Source: Hespellia stercorisuis DSM 15480
Lineage (GTDB): Bacteria > Bacillota > Clostridia > Lachnospirales > Lachnospiraceae
Assembly (NCBI RefSeq): GCF_900142165.1
Contig: NZ_FQZY01000013.1
Coordinates: 32,540 to 96,539, forward strand
DNA: 64,000 nucleotides
Direction of reading: 5' to 3'
Part shown: one piece after another, positions 57,002 through 64,000 of the stretch
Numbering within the stretch: the stretch's first letter is position 1
Layout: every line of letters begins with the position of its first letter
Notes under the pieces: generated by a model
Database searches by the model: none
What the model was told of the DNA's origin: nothing
Seen by the model: the letters and a program-made list of their open reading frames with translations, nothing else
Program-made: the position numbers and the translations under genes

Positions 57002-59324
57002 AACCTTAAGTCAGGCACTTCGGATGGATAAGGAACGCTTCAAAGTTCCGAAATCCGTCCAACAGGCAATTCCCATCCAGCGAATCTGGCCGGATGGAAT
57101 TTTTCAACAGGGAACGAAATTCTCAAAAACATATCGTTTTACAGATATCAACTATTATATTGCGAGTAAGGACAATAAGACAGAAATGTTTCTGGATTAT
57201 TCTGAACTCTTAAATTCACTGGATTCCGGCATTTCTGCCAAAATTACCATCAATAACCGGAGAATCAATAAAGAAGAATTCGAAAAGTCTATTCTGCTTC
57301 CAATGAAGGAAGATGGACTGGACCACTATCGGGAAGAATACAACGAAATGCTCCTGTCTAAGATTACAGGAACAAACAACAGCATCTATCAGGAACGGTA
57401 TCTGACCGTCAGTGTACATAAAAGATCGATTGATGATGCAAGAACCTATTTTGCACGTATCGGAACAGACATCGTAACACATCTGGCAAAGTTATCGTCC
57501 ACAGCAGAAGGACTGGACGCAGAGAGCCGGCTCCAGATTTTCAGGGATTTCTTCAAGGGAGATGTCCCACAGGCATTCCCATTTGATCTGAAACAATTTG
57601 CCAAGAAGGGAACAAGTTTCAAGGACTGGATGTGTCCGGATTCTATGGAATTTGAACGGGACCATTTTAAAATCGGTGACAGATACGGAAGAGTCCTGTA
57701 TATGCAGGATTATGCAAGTTATGTCAAAGATGACATGATTTCAGAACTGTGTGACTTCAGCCGGAATCTGATATTGTCGATTGACATCCTGCCAGTCCCT
57801 ACGGATGAAGCAGTAAGGGAAATCCAGAACCGACTGCTTGGTGTGGAAACCAACGTGACCAACTGGCAGAGAAGGCAGAACGCTAATAATAACTTCTCGG
57901 CAATCGTACCATACGATATGGAACTTCAGAGAAAAGAAACCAAGGAAATGCTCGATGATCTGACAACCAGAGACCAGCGTATGATGTTCGGGATTTTGAC
58001 AATGGTACATCTGGCAGACAGCAAAAAGCAATTGGATTCCGATACGGAACTGCTTCTGTCAATCGCAAGAAAGCATCTGTGTCAGATGGCAACATTAAAG
58101 TGGCAGCAAGTGGACGGACTCAATACAGTGCTTCCTTATGGACTGCGAAAGATCAATGCCCTGCGTACACTGACAACGGAATCAACGGCTGTTTTAATCC
58201 CGTTCCATACACAGGAAATCCTGCAGCCGGGAGGTATCTATTATGGGCAGAATGCAGTCAGCAAGAACCTTCTGGTAGCCGACCGGAAGAAACTGATGAA
58301 TGGAAACAGTTTCCGGTTGGGCGTCAGTGGATCAGGAAAGAGCTTTTCAGCAAAAGAAGAGATTGTGCATCTGGCATTGAGTACCGATGACGATATCCTG
58401 ATTCTTGATCCGGAGTCCGAATTCACAAAATTAGTAGAGGCCTTGGGTGGACAGGTTGTAAAAGTATCTGCGACATCAGACAATCACCTGAATGCAATGG
58501 ATATGGATGCGGCCTACGGTAATGAAAAGAATCCACTGATTGAAAAATCGGAGTTTATTCTGTCTGTGTTCGAACAGTTGGTTGGAGCAGGAAATCTGTC
58601 GGCAAAAGAAAAGTCGATTCTGGACCGCTGTGCTGCAGATGTGTACCGGGATTATATCCGAAGTGGTTATACAGGGGAAGTTCCGACGCTGAAAGATATG
58701 TACCGACAGTTGATGTTGCAGCCGGAAGAAGAGGCAAGGGGACTTGCACTGTCATCCGAACTTTTTATCAACGGAAGTCTGAACACCTTTGCACAGCCAA
58801 CTAATGTGAATAAGAAGAACAGGATCATGGATTACGATATCCGGGAACTGGGGGAACAGCTTATGCCTCTTGGAATGCTGGTTACCTTAGACAGTATTTT
58901 TAACAGGGTAATTCAGAACTGGAAAGAAGGAAAAACTACATGGATATTTGCCGATGAGTTCTATCTGTTATTCCGCTATGAATACAGTGCAAATTTCTTC
59001 TACCGACTGTACAAGAGAATCAGAAAATACAATGGATTCGTGACAGGTTTAACCCAAAATGTTGAGGAACTTCTGAAATCGGACACTGCAAGACTGATGT
59101 TGGCAAACAGTGAGTTTTTGATTCTTTTGAATCAGGCAAGTACAGACAGGGAAGAACTGGCAGCTCTTTTGAATATTTCTGAGAATCAATTGTCGTATAT
59201 TACCAACGTAGCAGTCGGCAGTGGTCTGATCCGATGTTCCGGGAATATCGTTCCGTTTGAGAATACGTTTCCAAAGAATACAGACCTTTATAAACTCATG
59301 ACAACAAAACCGGGAGAATCATAA
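56985..59324 (+). CDS. VirB4-type conjugation ATPase
   Basis: A 779-residue protein (real start probably ATG 56988). The N-terminal domain (IQRIWPDGIFQQGTKFSKTY) is followed by the ATPase: GVSGSGKSFSAKEEI (Walker A, about residue 447), DILILDPESEF, TWIFADEFYLLFRYEYSANF (Walker B) and a RecA-like end. It powers pilus assembly and DNA transfer. Intact in length and motifs. Confidence 0.95.
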   Translation: MMPLIKTLSQALRMDKERFKVPKSVQQAIPIQRIWPDGIFQQGTKFSKTYRFTDINYYIASKDNKTEMFLDYSELLNSLDSGISAKITINNRRINKEEFEKSILLPMKEDGLDHYREEYNEMLLSKITGTNNSIYQERYLTVSVHKRSIDDARTYFARIGTDIVTHLAKLSSTAEGLDAESRLQIFRDFFKGDVPQAFPFDLKQFAKKGTSFKDWMCPDSMEFERDHFKIGDRYGRVLYMQDYASYVKDDMISELCDFSRNLILSIDILPVPTDEAVREIQNRLLGVETNVTNWQRRQNANNNFSAIVPYDMELQRKETKEMLDDLTTRDQRMMFGILTMVHLADSKKQLDSDTELLLSIARKHLCQMATLKWQQVDGLNTVLPYGLRKINALRTLTTESTAVLIPFHTQEILQPGGIYYGQNAVSKNLLVADRKKLMNGNSFRLGVSGSGKSFSAKEEIVHLALSTDDDILILDPESEFTKLVEALGGQVVKVSATSDNHLNAMDMDAAYGNEKNPLIEKSEFILSVFEQLVGAGNLSAKEKSILDRCAADVYRDYIRSGYTGEVPTLKDMYRQLMLQPEEEARGLALSSELFINGSLNTFAQPTNVNKKNRIMDYDIRELGEQLMPLGMLVTLDSIFNRVIQNWKEGKTTWIFADEFYLLFRYEYSANFFYRLYKRIRKYNGFVTGLTQNVEELLKSDTARLMLANSEFLILLNQASTDREELAALLNISENQLSYITNVAVGSGLIRCSGNIVPFENTFPKNTDLYKLMTTKPGES

Positions 59325-59674
59325 TGAAGAAAAAAGAAGAAGTAACGATCACTTTTTATGCTGCAGAGTGTGGGGAGTTCCATGACTTTGGAGAATATAC
59401 AAAATGCAAAACGCTGGAAGAGGCATATAAAAAGTACCAGAAGTATTGTAGAACATCTGCCAATATGTGTCCGGCTATTGAGTTTTCTATCCATGATCCG
59501 GACTCTATTTATTCAGATATGGAATATCCATTGCCGTTGTCATCAAAAGACAGGGGTGATTTGGAGCTTGTGCCATATTACAACGAGCATCCACTGGTAA
59601 ATGAAGCAATCAGACAGGTGGAGCAGTTACAGAAACAGCAGGAAAAAAAGAAACATCGGGATGTTTCCCGATGA
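59324..59674 (+). CDS. Hypothetical ICE protein
   Basis: A 116-residue protein (TITFYAAECGEFHDFGEYTK, then AYKKYQKYCRTSANMCPAIE and MEYPLPLSSKDRGDLELVPY). No known domain is certain; similar small proteins follow VirB4 in Clostridia ICEs. The start overlaps the VirB4 stop by one base. Confidence 0.6.
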   Translation: MKKKEEVTITFYAAECGEFHDFGEYTKCKTLEEAYKKYQKYCRTSANMCPAIEFSIHDPDSIYSDMEYPLPLSSKDRGDLELVPYYNEHPLVNEAIRQVEQLQKQQEKKKHRDVSR

Positions 59675-59703
59675 GATAAGAGATACGGAAAGAGGGTGAC
59701 CGG

Positions 59704-61395
59704 ATGAGAGATATCAAGGAACGGGTAAGGGATAAGAATCCGAAGATTCGAAATCCGGCTGCCCGACTTCCGAAAGAACTGGTTCGCTCGGCTGTACTGG
59801 AAGCAAAAGAAAAGCCAAGGGACCTACATGAAAAAAGCAGTGGGCAGTCAGACTCCCCGACACAGTATGGTACTGAAAAAATAGAATCCGTACAGTACAG
59901 GGCGGCGAGTGTGGCAGGAAAAACCATAGGGAAAACCACATATCGAGGTGGGAAAAAACTTGCCGGAGTGACCTACAGGAAGATAAAGGAAAGAAAAAGC
60001 AGACAGGAAGAAGCAAAAGCCGCTGAAGAAGCAATGGAGCAGGGGGCAGAAAGCGGAAAGAAATTGATCAAGCTGAAACCGGAGCATGCAGCACTTGCCA
60101 AGGAAAACGGTAAACGGCAGGTAAAAGCAGCACCGAGAGTGGTAATAGTATCCGGTCTGTCTCAAGAAAAAATAAAGACACAGGCATCCATACAGACACA
60201 GCAGGTGGAAAAGAGCCTTCAGGCGATGCAGAAAGCAAGAGCAGTACAGATGGCAAGAAAATCAGTACAGGCATCGGCAGAAAGTGGAAAAGCAGTCCTT
60301 CAGGTAAAAGGAAAAGGCTCAAAGTTATCCGTACAGGGAATTACAGCAACGATTCAAAAAGGGGGAGTAGCTCTTGAAAAAATGGGAAAATGGATTGCTG
60401 CCGGAGGCGGTGCATTTCTTCTGGTATTTATTCTGATTGCAGGAATCATTGCAGGAGCAGCCTTCAGCAGTAGTTCGGAAAGCTCCGAATCTCTAAGTGA
60501 TGAGGTGCTGGCTTATACTTCGGTGATACAGCAGTACGCATCCCAATATGGCATTCCAGAATATGTGTCTGCGATACAGGCGATTATGATGCAGGAATCC
60601 GGGGGAAGAGGAACAGACCCGATGCAGTGTTCGGAAAGTCCGTATAATATAAGGTTTTCACACAGCCCCGGTTCTATTACCGATCCGAATTATTCGATAG
60701 AGGTGGGAGTACAGACCTTTGCAGACTGTATCAGTCAGGCAGGAAGTAGCAGCCCACAGGATATGGACAAGTTAAAACTTGCATGGCAGGGATATAACTA
60801 TGGAAACGGGTACATAGGATGGGCGTTGCAAAGAGGCGGATACACAGAAGCCAATGCTTTACAATTTTCACAGGAGCAGGCAGCTTCGCATGGATGGAGC
60901 AGCTATGGAGATCCCGAATACGTTCCCCATGTGATGCGGTATTATTCCGGTGGCAGCCTGTTTGCTGGTTTGTTTGGAAATCAGCAGATTGTCTCGGTGG
61001 CAATGGGGCAGATCGGAAACAGCGGTGGCCAGAAGTTCTGGAGCTGGTATGGATTCGACAGCAGGGTAGAATGGTGTGCCTGTTTTGTAAGCTGGTGTGC
61101 AGACCAGAGTGGTCTGATAGAGAGTGGGAATGTTCCAAAATTCTCCTTGTGCAGTGATGGTGTTACCTGGTTTCAGGGAAAGAACAAATGGCAGAGCGGT
61201 GGAACAACCCCATCAGCCGGAATGATTATTTTCTTCGATTGGGATCACGATGGAACATCGGACCACGTAGGAATTGTAGAAAAATACGAAGGTGGAAGAG
61301 TTTACACGATTGAGGGAAATTCCAGTGATCAGGTACGGCAGAGAAACTATGCAGTAGATTACAGCTCTATAATGGGATATGGACTGATAAATTGA
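59704..61395 (+). CDS. Bifunctional wall hydrolase (lysozyme-like plus CHAP) of the ICE
   Basis: A 563-residue protein. A basic, helical N-terminus (about 200 residues) is followed by a membrane helix (WIAAGGGAFLLVFILIAGII). A lysozyme-like transglycosylase comes next (SAIQAIMMQESGGRGTDPMQ, catalytic Glu in QES), then a CHAP domain with Cys in VEWCACFVSWCADQS and His in TSDHVGIVEKYE. It cuts peptidoglycan so the conjugation channel can cross the wall. Starts after AGAGGGTGA. Confidence 0.92.
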   Translation: MRDIKERVRDKNPKIRNPAARLPKELVRSAVLEAKEKPRDLHEKSSGQSDSPTQYGTEKIESVQYRAASVAGKTIGKTTYRGGKKLAGVTYRKIKERKSRQEEAKAAEEAMEQGAESGKKLIKLKPEHAALAKENGKRQVKAAPRVVIVSGLSQEKIKTQASIQTQQVEKSLQAMQKARAVQMARKSVQASAESGKAVLQVKGKGSKLSVQGITATIQKGGVALEKMGKWIAAGGGAFLLVFILIAGIIAGAAFSSSSESSESLSDEVLAYTSVIQQYASQYGIPEYVSAIQAIMMQESGGRGTDPMQCSESPYNIRFSHSPGSITDPNYSIEVGVQTFADCISQAGSSSPQDMDKLKLAWQGYNYGNGYIGWALQRGGYTEANALQFSQEQAASHGWSSYGDPEYVPHVMRYYSGGSLFAGLFGNQQIVSVAMGQIGNSGGQKFWSWYGFDSRVEWCACFVSWCADQSGLIESGNVPKFSLCSDGVTWFQGKNKWQSGGTTPSAGMIIFFDWDHDGTSDHVGIVEKYEGGRVYTIEGNSSDQVRQRNYAVDYSSIMGYGLIN

Positions 61396-61487
61396 CGGAA
61401 ATATAAAAAAGAAAAGTTACTCTTGTAATCGTGGGTAAATTGCGACAAAATAAAAAAAAGAACTAGTGAAAAAGAAGGGATCCTCTC

Positions 61488-61859
61488 ATGAATCAACAAG
61501 AAATATTCGAATACATCAAAAAGCAATATCCAGCCAACCCGGAGAGAATCACACAAAATGGAAAGCAGATCATAATCTTTAAAAACCAAAGAAACAACAT
61601 TCCTTATGCTATTTTTTATCAATCAGACAAATCTGTAATGTCAATCATGGAAGTTCAGGCAGAGTCAGATATGATAAGCAATTATATCGAAATGTATCAC
61701 TTTGCTCCGGCAAAGTACATGAATCAGAAACATTGGCTGGCAGTTTCAATGGATGGGACTGTCAGTGATTCGAAAGTTTTAGATATGCTTGATATGAGCT
61801 ACGATATCGTTGATGAACAGGAAGAATGTCAGAGAAACAAGAAATGGACAGTCGGATAG
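61488..61859 (+). CDS. YjbR/MmcQ-like small protein
   Basis: A 123-residue protein (MNQQEIFEYIKKQYPANPER, then NQKHWLAVSMDGTVSDSKVL and DMLDMSYDIV). This matches the YjbR family (alpha-beta, DNA-binding-like fold) in its ends, with an AT-rich middle. The role is unknown. It lies just outside the conjugation block, and the group II intron fragment begins 32 bases downstream. Confidence 0.7.
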   Translation: MNQQEIFEYIKKQYPANPERITQNGKQIIIFKNQRNNIPYAIFYQSDKSVMSIMEVQAESDMISNYIEMYHFAPAKYMNQKHWLAVSMDGTVSDSKVLDMLDMSYDIVDEQEECQRNKKWTVG

Positions 61860-61890
61860 AAGAAATAAAGTGGGATGATAAATCGGGATT

Positions 61891-62190
61891 GTGCGCCCAG
61901 GTAAGGGCGAGTAGTCTAGCAGGTGAAATGTCTGCCTGGTAAGGTCTAACCAACCGCCAGTAGCGAGTCTTGGGTGACTGCCAGTAATGGCAGTTGCTAA
62001 GCGTAGACAGCGAGAAAATAGAGAGTGTGATTGAGCCTCGAAATTTTGACATCTAGAAGGCTGACGCTTTAATTCCAGCGGAAAGCAACACAAATCAAAT
62101 CGTCATGGTAAGAAATGGTTTGCTTCTGCGGGGGGCAAAGAGCACTTTATATTTTACATTGTGACTATTCAGTCAACTGGGGAGAGCCTG
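61891..62190 (+). mobile_element. Probable truncated group II intron (5' domain remnant)
   Basis: From 61891 the sequence starts GTGCGCCCAGGTAAGGGCG, the GUGYG-type 5' end of bacterial group II introns. It continues with structured segments such as CCGCCAGTAGCGAG, TGACTGCCAGTAATGGCAG and AGAGTGTGATTGAGCCTCG. No reverse-transcriptase frame follows and no clear domain V/VI is seen, so only the 5' ribozyme part seems to remain. The 3' boundary is not known; the end given is approximate. No protein gene occupies this 338-base gap. Confidence 0.45.
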
Positions 62191-62197
62191 TTGTTTC

Positions 62198-62458
62198 TTG
62201 CCAAGGCAAGTATGGCAAGCATTATACGTTTACTTGTTAGAATATCAGTCTGGAAAACGAGTTTCTCATAAACGAGTTTTGGAACTTTCTTATGAGGATG
62301 TGAAATCTGCTAAAAATGGATTGATTGTCATTACACCGGATTTTGATAATTTTACTACAAAACTTATTGCGGCAGATGAATATTCAAAATATTTGACAGA
62401 AACGCCAATTTTGGAAGGGGTTGCAAAAAGAGAGAAGAGGATGCCATGGAATCGTTGA
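62198..62458 (+). CDS. Unidentified short ORF, probably a gene remnant
   Basis: An 86-residue frame with a TTG start and no clear ribosome-binding site. The part from LSYEDVKSAKNGLIVITPDF to YLTETPILEGVAKREKRMPW looks like real protein sequence. I do not recognise the family. It starts right after the intron remnant, so it may be the 3' end of a gene whose 5' end was lost. A hairpin, CGATTCCATGGCATCC-like repeat with its complement, surrounds the stop. Confidence 0.4.
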   Translation: MPRQVWQALYVYLLEYQSGKRVSHKRVLELSYEDVKSAKNGLIVITPDFDNFTTKLIAADEYSKYLTETPILEGVAKREKRMPWNR

Positions 62459-62518
62459 TTTGATGATTCCGTGGCATCCTCTTTTGGAGGGGAAACTGGA
62501 TTTATGACATTATAGATT

Positions 62519-63382
62519 TCATAACCTATTTCTTATTTTTCGGTACTCTCTTGGGGAATATCCTTTCAGCTTGTGGAAAAGCCGGCTGAAATAAAGCTGA
62601 TTATCATACCCGACAATTTTAGAAATTTCATTGATGGAATAGGTTGTTGTTTCAAGTAACATCTGGGCATTGTTAATTCGGATTCCCACAATAAACTGCA
62701 TTGGTGTAGAACCTGTGTATTTTTTGAAGTTTCGGATAAACCAGCTGACACTCATTCCACGTGAGGCAGCATAATCATCTATGCTAATATTCTGGTTATA
62801 ATTTTCACTGAAAAAGGTAACTGCGTTATCCATCTCGTGATCCAGGTATTCATTTTTTAAGATATGTTCCCTGGTCAGTTCTCGATGAAAGATAATAAGA
62901 AGATGACGGAGCAGAAGGACAAGCATTTCTTCATAATTATCCTGGCAGCGTTGAAGCTCGATGATGATACGCTTGAAAATCTGTTCGTATTCCATAGAGG
63001 TTCCGACCTGAAATACACGCTCTTTATCCGGGAATCCATATTGCCGTAGGATATTTTTTACATTATTTCCTGTAAAATGAATCCAGTATACTTCTGTCTT
63101 ATCTTCCCCATAATATTCATATTTCTGAAGTTCCTTCGGTCTGTACAGTACAATGTTACCGGCTGGAACAATCGTTTCGTTATCCACATTGTCAAAATGA
63201 AAATGCCCACAACCAGCAGTGATGTAAATAATCTGATAATCCAGGCGTCCCCTTGGACGGTAGGTTGGTAGCTTTGGATGACTGGAAAGGCGGTAAGTGC
63301 CGCAGCTTCCTACAATCAGTGGGCGACTTTTGTCTTTGAAATCCATATGGGAGTGGTTTAAATAACCGGTATTCATATACAT
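62519..63382 (-). CDS. AraC-family transcription regulator
   Basis: A 287-residue protein: an N-terminal cupin-like sensor (YQIIYITAGCGHFHFDNVDN, then VPAGNIVLYRPKELQKYEYY) and a C-terminal double HTH (IDDYAASRGMSVSWFIRNFK, then YSINEISKIVGYDNQLYFSR and LKGYSPREYRKI). It is divergent from the beta-galactosidase gene and is its probable sugar-responsive activator. Confidence 0.93.
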   Translation of the reverse strand: MYMNTGYLNHSHMDFKDKSRPLIVGSCGTYRLSSHPKLPTYRPRGRLDYQIIYITAGCGHFHFDNVDNETIVPAGNIVLYRPKELQKYEYYGEDKTEVYWIHFTGNNVKNILRQYGFPDKERVFQVGTSMEYEQIFKRIIIELQRCQDNYEEMLVLLLRHLLIIFHRELTREHILKNEYLDHEMDNAVTFFSENYNQNISIDDYAASRGMSVSWFIRNFKKYTGSTPMQFIVGIRINNAQMLLETTTYSINEISKIVGYDNQLYFSRLFHKLKGYSPREYRKIRNRL

Positions 63383-63584
63383 AGGGCAGCACCTCTTTTC
63401 CTACTTTTTATCATTGTATCATTTAGTGCATATTTTGTCTAATCCAATTCATAGACATATTTTGCAAATTAGGATAATGTATATATAGCAAAACAAAGAA
63501 ACGTAAAGATAAAAGTAAAGGACAAGATTTGCTGCGGGAAAACAAAGTGCAAAAAAATGTATATGTATTGAAGGAGAGTTATTT
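63383..63584. promoter_or_regulatory. Divergent araC/beta-galactosidase control region
   Basis: A 202-base AT-rich gap. Two direct repeats CATATTTTG (63429-63437 and 63456-63464) lie 27 bases apart, each followed by TAAT- or ATTA-like sequence, as in AraC-type half-sites. A TATATATA (63480-63487) near the second repeat may be the -10 for the rightward gene. Confidence 0.5.
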
Positions 63585-64000
63585 ATGATTGTACCACGTT
63601 ATTATGAGGATTTAAGCGTACTGCATGAAAACACAATGCCAGCCAGAGCCTATTATATTCCGGCATCCAAAAGAATGGATCACCTGGTGGAGCACAGGGA
63701 AGAGTCAGACCGTATGCAGTTATTGAATGGAACTTGGAAGTTCCAGTATTTTAACAGCATCTATGATGTTCAGGAACCTTTCTTTGAGAAAGATTATGAT
63801 ACAGAAAATTTTGATGAGATTCAGGTTCCGAGTGTATGGCAGATGGCAGGATATGACACACACCAGTATACCAATATCCGTTATCCATTTCCATTTGATC
63901 CGCCATATGTACCACAGGATATTCCATGTGGAGCATATGCACATACCTTTGTTTATCACAAAGATGAAAATGCACCAAAAGCCTTCTTGAATTTTGAAGG
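63585..64000 (+). CDS. lacZ: Glycoside hydrolase family 2 beta-galactosidase, N-terminal part (runs off right edge)
   Basis: The first 138 codons encode the LacZ-type sugar-binding domain: YYEDLSVLHENTMPARAYYI, then LLNGTWKFQYFNSIYDV, IQVPSVWQMAGYDTHQYTNI and YPFPFDPPYVPQDIPCGAY. The enzyme splits lactose or other beta-galactosides. Strong ribosome-binding site AAGGAGAG. Incomplete only because the window ends. Confidence 0.92.
   Translation, partial: MIVPRYYEDLSVLHENTMPARAYYIPASKRMDHLVEHREESDRMQLLNGTWKFQYFNSIYDVQEPFFEKDYDTENFDEIQVPSVWQMAGYDTHQYTNIRYPFPFDPPYVPQDIPCGAYAHTFVYHKDENAPKAFLNFE

Noticed and set aside
1..64000. CRISPR arrays, tRNA or rRNA genes
   Set aside because: No regularly spaced repeats with unique spacers, tRNA cloverleaf or rRNA-like segments were noticed on either strand.

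Overview
The window looks like part of the chromosome of a gut Clostridia, most likely Lachnospiraceae-like. The reasons are the Firmicutes ribosome-binding sites, a Gram-positive conjugation set (PcfB, PrgI, VirB4, CHAP/lysozyme hydrolase), a sortase-anchored SpaA/Cna-B adhesin, and an AraC regulator divergent from a family-2 beta-galactosidase. No rRNA, tRNA or CRISPR array was seen. Species cannot be fixed from the sequence alone.

Layout. (A) 1-5.3 kb, minus strand: a tightly overlapping operon for an ABC-three-component conflict system (CTD effector with an HNH-like domain, MC6-type middle component, DUF2326 ATPase), followed by an XRE regulator and the 5' half of a type III-like DNA methyltransferase. 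The operon's tail is a chain of broken genes: methyltransferase, a DUF262 fragment, and an IS21 istA fragment running off the left edge. (B) 5.4-41.8 kb, plus strand: a siphovirus-type prophage. In order it has a sigma-like factor behind a structured leader; a SNF2 helicase gene split by an HNH endonuclease; DNA polymerase A and primase-helicase; a candidate repeat-rich origin; a late activator; TerS; a methyltransferase-MetK-methyltransferase cassette; TerL; HK97-type head and tail genes including a -1 frameshift chaperone; an XRE/membrane-protein moron; holin and amidase; and two tandem large serine recombinases. (C) 42.1-61.4 kb: an integrative conjugative element (ICE) with a second metK, an orphan methyltransferase, a candidate oriT, MobC and relaxase, coupling protein, VirB2/B6/PrgI/VirB4 and a wall hydrolase. 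(D) 61.5-64 kb: a small YjbR-like gene, a probable group II intron fragment, an unidentified fragment, the araC-type regulator and the start of beta-galactosidase.

The elements appear nested. The ICE adhesin gene at 42.1 kb has no 5' half, and the recombinases end just upstream of it, so the prophage probably inserted into that gene. No adhesin 5' half lies between 1 and 5.5 kb, so the left end of the prophage is probably outside the window and the ABC-3C operon would then be prophage cargo. This is an inference. Prophage and ICE carry parallel gene sets (metK, DNA methyltransferases, DUF4406, DUF4314).

Most interesting: the ABC-3C operon with its degenerate HNH domain and 10-bp tandem repeats; mutually exclusive RNA stems before the sigma-like gene; a roughly 50-bp element in three copies ahead of phage genes; the two-methyltransferase/MetK cassette; the helicase split by an endonuclease; InlB-like repeats inside a tail protein; and a conjugation coupling-protein gene whose start codon reads ATA.
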